DNA of 64,000 bases from an uncultured Verrucomicrobia subdivision 3 bacterium (lineage in GTDB: Bacteria > Verrucomicrobiota > Verrucomicrobiia > Limisphaerales > UBA11358). Positions 61,792 to 64,000 of this stretch are shown here, piece by piece; within the stretch, counting starts at the first letter, position 1, and the number at the start of each line of letters is the position of its first letter. The DNA is taken from positions 1 to 64,000 of the forward strand of contig CAIPKV010000068.1 in the NCBI GenBank assembly GCA_903865745.1, written 5' to 3'. The notes under the pieces were generated by a model. That model was not told the DNA's origin and did not search any database. It worked only from the letters and a program-made list of their open reading frames with translations. The position numbers and the translations under genes were made by a program.

Positions 61792-62862
61792 TTATTCCAC
61801 CCGCGCTTCGCCTTTACCTTTGACGACTTCGCCGATGATCCACGCCTTATGCTTCTGTGCGTTGATGAATTTCAGCACGGCCTCCGCCTGGTCTGCCGCG
61901 ACGATGCTCACCATGCCAATGCCCATGTTGAAGACCTGATACAATTCGTCGTTCGGCACGCCGCTCTTCTGCTCGATGATCTGGAAGATGGGCAGCATGT
62001 CCCACGAACCTTTCTTGATGACCACGTCGAGTGACGACGGCAGCACGCGCGGGATGTTGTCCACAAAACCGCCACCGGTGATATGCGCGAAGGCCTTGAC
62101 CGGAAGCTTTGAGTTTTGAGTTTTGAGTTTTGAATTGAAGCGCTTCAACAACGCTTGCACCAGCGGGCCGTAGCTGATGTGTTCCTTCAACAACTCTTCG
62201 CCGACGGTGCCTTTGAGGCCGGGCACGCGGCTGGTCGGTTTCAATTTCAATTGCTCGAAGAAAATCTTCCGGCCCAGCGAATAGCCGTTCGTGTGCAGGC
62301 CGCTCGACTCAATGCCGATCACCACGTCGCCGCGCTTCACGGTTTTCTGGCCGTTGAGCATCTTGGATTTTTCCACCACGCCGACGATCGTGCCGCTCAC
62401 GTCGTATTCACCCGGTTGATAAAAGCCCGGCATCTGCGCCGTCTCGCCGCCGATGAGCGCGCAATTATTTTCCGCGCACGCGCGGGCAAAGCCCCTGATG
62501 ATTTCCGTGAAGACATGCGGCTCCAACTTGCCCGTGCCGAGATAATCAAGGAAGAACAACGGCTCCGCACCCAGCACGGCGATGTCGTTCACGCAATGGT
62601 TCACGAGATCCGCGCCGATGGTGTCGTGCTTGTCTTGCTGGAAGGCAATCTTGAGCTTGGTGCCGACGCCGTCCACGGACGAGACGAGAATGGGCTCGCG
62701 ATATTTTTTCACGTCCAGCGCAAACAAGCCGCCGAAGCCGCCGACTTTGCCGAGCACCTCGCGGCGATGCGTCGCGGCGAGCAATTGGGGCAGGGTGGCT
62801 TTGACTTTATTGCCGAGATCAATGTCGACACCGGCGGCGGCGTAGGCTTTTTGCTTCTTCAT
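61792..62862 (-). CDS. purM: Phosphoribosylformylglycinamidine cyclo-ligase
   Basis: 356 residues. YAAAGVDIDLGNKVKATLPQ, LVSSVDGVGTKLKIAFQQDK, GADLVNHCVNDIAVLGAEPL and IGGETAQMPGFYQPGEYDVS are PurM signatures. Forms the imidazole ring of AIR in purine synthesis. A short insertion (NSKLKTQNSKL) encoded by TTTGAGTTT repeats lies between LLKRF and PVKAFAHITGG, keeping the frame (62107-62137). Purine genes purD and purM are in this window but not adjacent. Confidence 0.96.
   Translation of the reverse strand: MKKQKAYAAAGVDIDLGNKVKATLPQLLAATHRREVLGKVGGFGGLFALDVKKYREPILVSSVDGVGTKLKIAFQQDKHDTIGADLVNHCVNDIAVLGAEPLFFLDYLGTGKLEPHVFTEIIRGFARACAENNCALIGGETAQMPGFYQPGEYDVSGTIVGVVEKSKMLNGQKTVKRGDVVIGIESSGLHTNGYSLGRKIFFEQLKLKPTSRVPGLKGTVGEELLKEHISYGPLVQALLKRFNSKLKTQNSKLPVKAFAHITGGGFVDNIPRVLPSSLDVVIKKGSWDMLPIFQIIEQKSGVPNDELYQVFNMGIGMVSIVAADQAEAVLKFINAQKHKAWIIGEVVKGKGEARVE
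62107..62137. repeat. Low-complexity in-frame insert within purM
   Basis: TTTGAG repeated four to five times (minus strand TCAAAACTCAAAACTCAAA). It encodes SKLKTQNSKL, a peptide seen in many unrelated proteins as a repeat-derived insertion. Reading frame kept. Confidence 0.75.
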
Positions 62863-62922
62863 GTGGCCAAGATTAAACCGAGAAATGCGCTGGCGGGCGA
62901 GAAAATTTGGAGAACCCCCAAC

Positions 62923-63315
62923 TTAGCTCGGTTTGCCAGCTGCTCCGGAACGCGCCACGAAAAATACGCCGACGATAATTAGGATGATTCCAAACCAGCG
63001 CGAAGAATTAACCGACTCGGCCAGCATCCATTTGCCCAGAAACGCCATGACGGCGTAACACAGACCCATCACCGGCAACACCACGCTCACATCCCAACCC
63101 CACCGGAACAAAGTCATCGTGCAGCCAAACTGGACAAACATCAGCAGCACGCCGGCGATGATTTGCGGCGTGTTCCAGAGCGACTGGACGGCGGGCATGC
63201 CGGTGGCGGTCAAAGAATCGTAACGGGTCATGCCGAGTTTGAGCAGGATATTGCCAAAGGACAGGCTGGCGATGGAAAGCGCGAAGACCAACACCGCCGA
63301 CGTCAGATTTTTCAT
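62923..63315 (-). CDS. Small EamA-like membrane protein
   Basis: 130 residues, four transmembrane helices (VLVFALSIASLSFGNILLKL; IIAGVLLMFVQFGCTMTLFR; VVLPVMGLCYAVMAFLGKWM; WFGIILIIVGVFFVARSGAA). It has the half-size form of EamA/SMR exporters, so probably a dimer. The motif YAVMAFLGKWMLAESVNSSR is typical of the second EamA half. Substrate unknown. Confidence 0.75.
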   Translation of the reverse strand: MKNLTSAVLVFALSIASLSFGNILLKLGMTRYDSLTATGMPAVQSLWNTPQIIAGVLLMFVQFGCTMTLFRWGWDVSVVLPVMGLCYAVMAFLGKWMLAESVNSSRWFGIILIIVGVFFVARSGAAGKPS

Positions 63316-63517
63316 GCTGTTGATTAAACCGCGAGACGGCGAAACGGGCGAGAAAATTTAATCACCCAATTCGAAGGAGGCTAACGCCGTTCCACTGGTG
63401 GCGGCCAGTCCGTTTTTTGCTGGTAGACCTTGGTGTATCTGCCAAAAAAGATTGCCACGCAGAACGGTTCCTTTTATGTTGTCCGTCGCCCTTAAAGCAG
63501 ATTTGGGACGGGCAATT

Positions 63518-63592
63518 GCGCGCTTAGCTCAGTGGTAGAGCATTACCTTCACACGGTAGGGGTCGCAGGTTCGAAACCTGCAGCGCGCACCA
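63518..63592 (+). tRNA. tRNA-Val (anticodon CAC)
   Basis: 75 nt, acceptor GCGCGCT (63518-63524) pairs with AGCGCGC (63582-63588), discriminator A and an encoded CCA (63590-63592). D-arm TAGCTCAGTGGTAGAGC, anticodon loop TTCACAC with CAC at 63550-63552, T-arm CAGGTTCGAAACCTG. It reads GUG. Complete cloverleaf. Confidence 0.95.
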
Positions 63593-63695
63593 TTTTTCGT
63601 TGGCTTTCAAAAGTTTTTAGAACCCCTAACTATTCCCAGACTCCTGACCGACAGCTCGCGGTTATCTCCCCGGCCGACATTAACCATTCAATGAT

Positions 63696-64000
63696 TTAAG
63701 CTTTAGTTCTACCTAACTGAATTGCCAGACGGTTCAAGCCTTCGGCGCTCGCTTCATACACTCCGTGTTCAGTGATCAACCCCGTAATCAGTCCGCCGGG
63801 CGTCACATCAAAGCCGTCATTGCGCGCGGGCGTACTCGCCGGCGTAATCAACACCTCCTGCCGTCGGCCATCCGCCCCCAGCCCGCCCATATGCGTGACT
63901 TCGCGGCCGGAGCGTTGCTCGATCGGGATATCCCGGACGCCATCCGCGATGGTCCAATCTATGGTGCTCACCGGTAATGCCACATAGAACGGGATATTAT
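63696..64000 (-). CDS. mtnA: Methylthioribose-1-phosphate isomerase, C-terminal part
   Basis: The start is beyond the right edge, and 101 residues are visible. IPFYVALPVSTIDWTIADGV, IPIEQRSGREVTHMGGLGAD and FDVTPGGLITGLITEHGVYE match the MtnA C-terminus. It isomerises 5-methylthioribose-1-phosphate in methionine salvage. The related eIF2B-like family is less likely because of the VTHMGG and ITPAST patterns. Confidence 0.9.
   Translation of the reverse strand, partial: NIPFYVALPVSTIDWTIADGVRDIPIEQRSGREVTHMGGLGADGRRQEVLITPASTPARNDGFDVTPGGLITGLITEHGVYEASAEGLNRLAIQLGRTKA

Overview
The window looks like a chromosomal piece of a Verrucomicrobiota bacterium, probably of the soil/freshwater Pedosphaera-Limisphaera side of the phylum. 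The reasons are a Planctomycetes-Verrucomicrobia type bacterial microcompartment (BMC) locus, a DksA-like protein with a degenerate zinc finger, many secreted glycoside hydrolases, and many small palindromic repeats, some inside genes. It is about 57% G+C, densely coded, with most genes on the minus strand after 18 kb. No rRNA, CRISPR array, IS transposase or prophage was seen. One tRNA-Val(CAC) lies near the right end.

Layout. 0-1.3 kb: a decayed Sel1-repeat/trypsin-like peptidase pseudogene. 1.4-3.5 kb: rpsJ-rplC-rplD-rplW with a strong promoter, ended by a terminator where rplB would normally follow. 3.5-5.3 kb: an overlapping small gene and nucleotidyltransferase, then a secreted endonuclease/exonuclease/phosphatase family protein. 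5.4-8.8 kb: a probable zinc-economy block, made of zinc-independent GTP cyclohydrolase folE2, a DksA-like protein without its C4 zinc finger, cysteine-poor L33 and S18, a ZIP metal transporter and a Fur/Zur-family regulator, with a TTGCAA-N5-TTGCAA palindrome at the transporter start. 9.1-19.9 kb: housekeeping genes (prmA, rph, a DHH phosphoesterase, a HerA-like ATPase, aspS, hemL). 21.1-30.4 kb: a complete BMC locus with three BMC-P, three BMC-H and one PduT-like BMC-T shell proteins, a class II aldolase, acylating aldehyde dehydrogenase, PduL, acetate kinase, PduS-like ferredoxin and a DeoR regulator. A GH106-type alpha-L-rhamnosidase follows directly. 33-47 kb: transport, radical SAM, desaturase, two nucleotide-sugar dehydrogenases, cytochrome c, rRNA/tRNA methyltransferase and clpB. 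47-51 kb: an HxlR regulator diverging from a four-gene oxidoreductase operon, with a perfect palindromic operator. 51-64 kb: nadA, membrane and outer-membrane proteins, purD, GH95 alpha-L-fucosidase, GH35 beta-galactosidase, purM, tRNA-Val and the end of mtnA.

How the genes fit together. GH106, GH95 and GH35 enzymes would release rhamnose, fucose and galactose from plant or algal glycans. The BMC would cleave the phosphorylated deoxysugar with its aldolase, confine the lactaldehyde, and convert acyl-CoA through PduL and AckA to acyl-phosphate and ATP. The PduS/PduT pair could move electrons across the shell.

Most unusual signal. Five intergenic tandem arrays (12687-12980, 20760-20969, 34386-34679, 40160-40264, 55540-55791) each have their own unit sequence, but all have exactly the same period, 21 bp. 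Most units carry an ATG-purine-pyrimidine core, and every array lies upstream of a minus-strand gene. Two helical turns equal 21 bp, so these look like a dispersed, structurally constrained family of phased repeats for which I know no description. A second layer consists of short inverted-repeat elements between genes and, in at least two cases, inserted in frame inside genes (radical SAM protein, purM).
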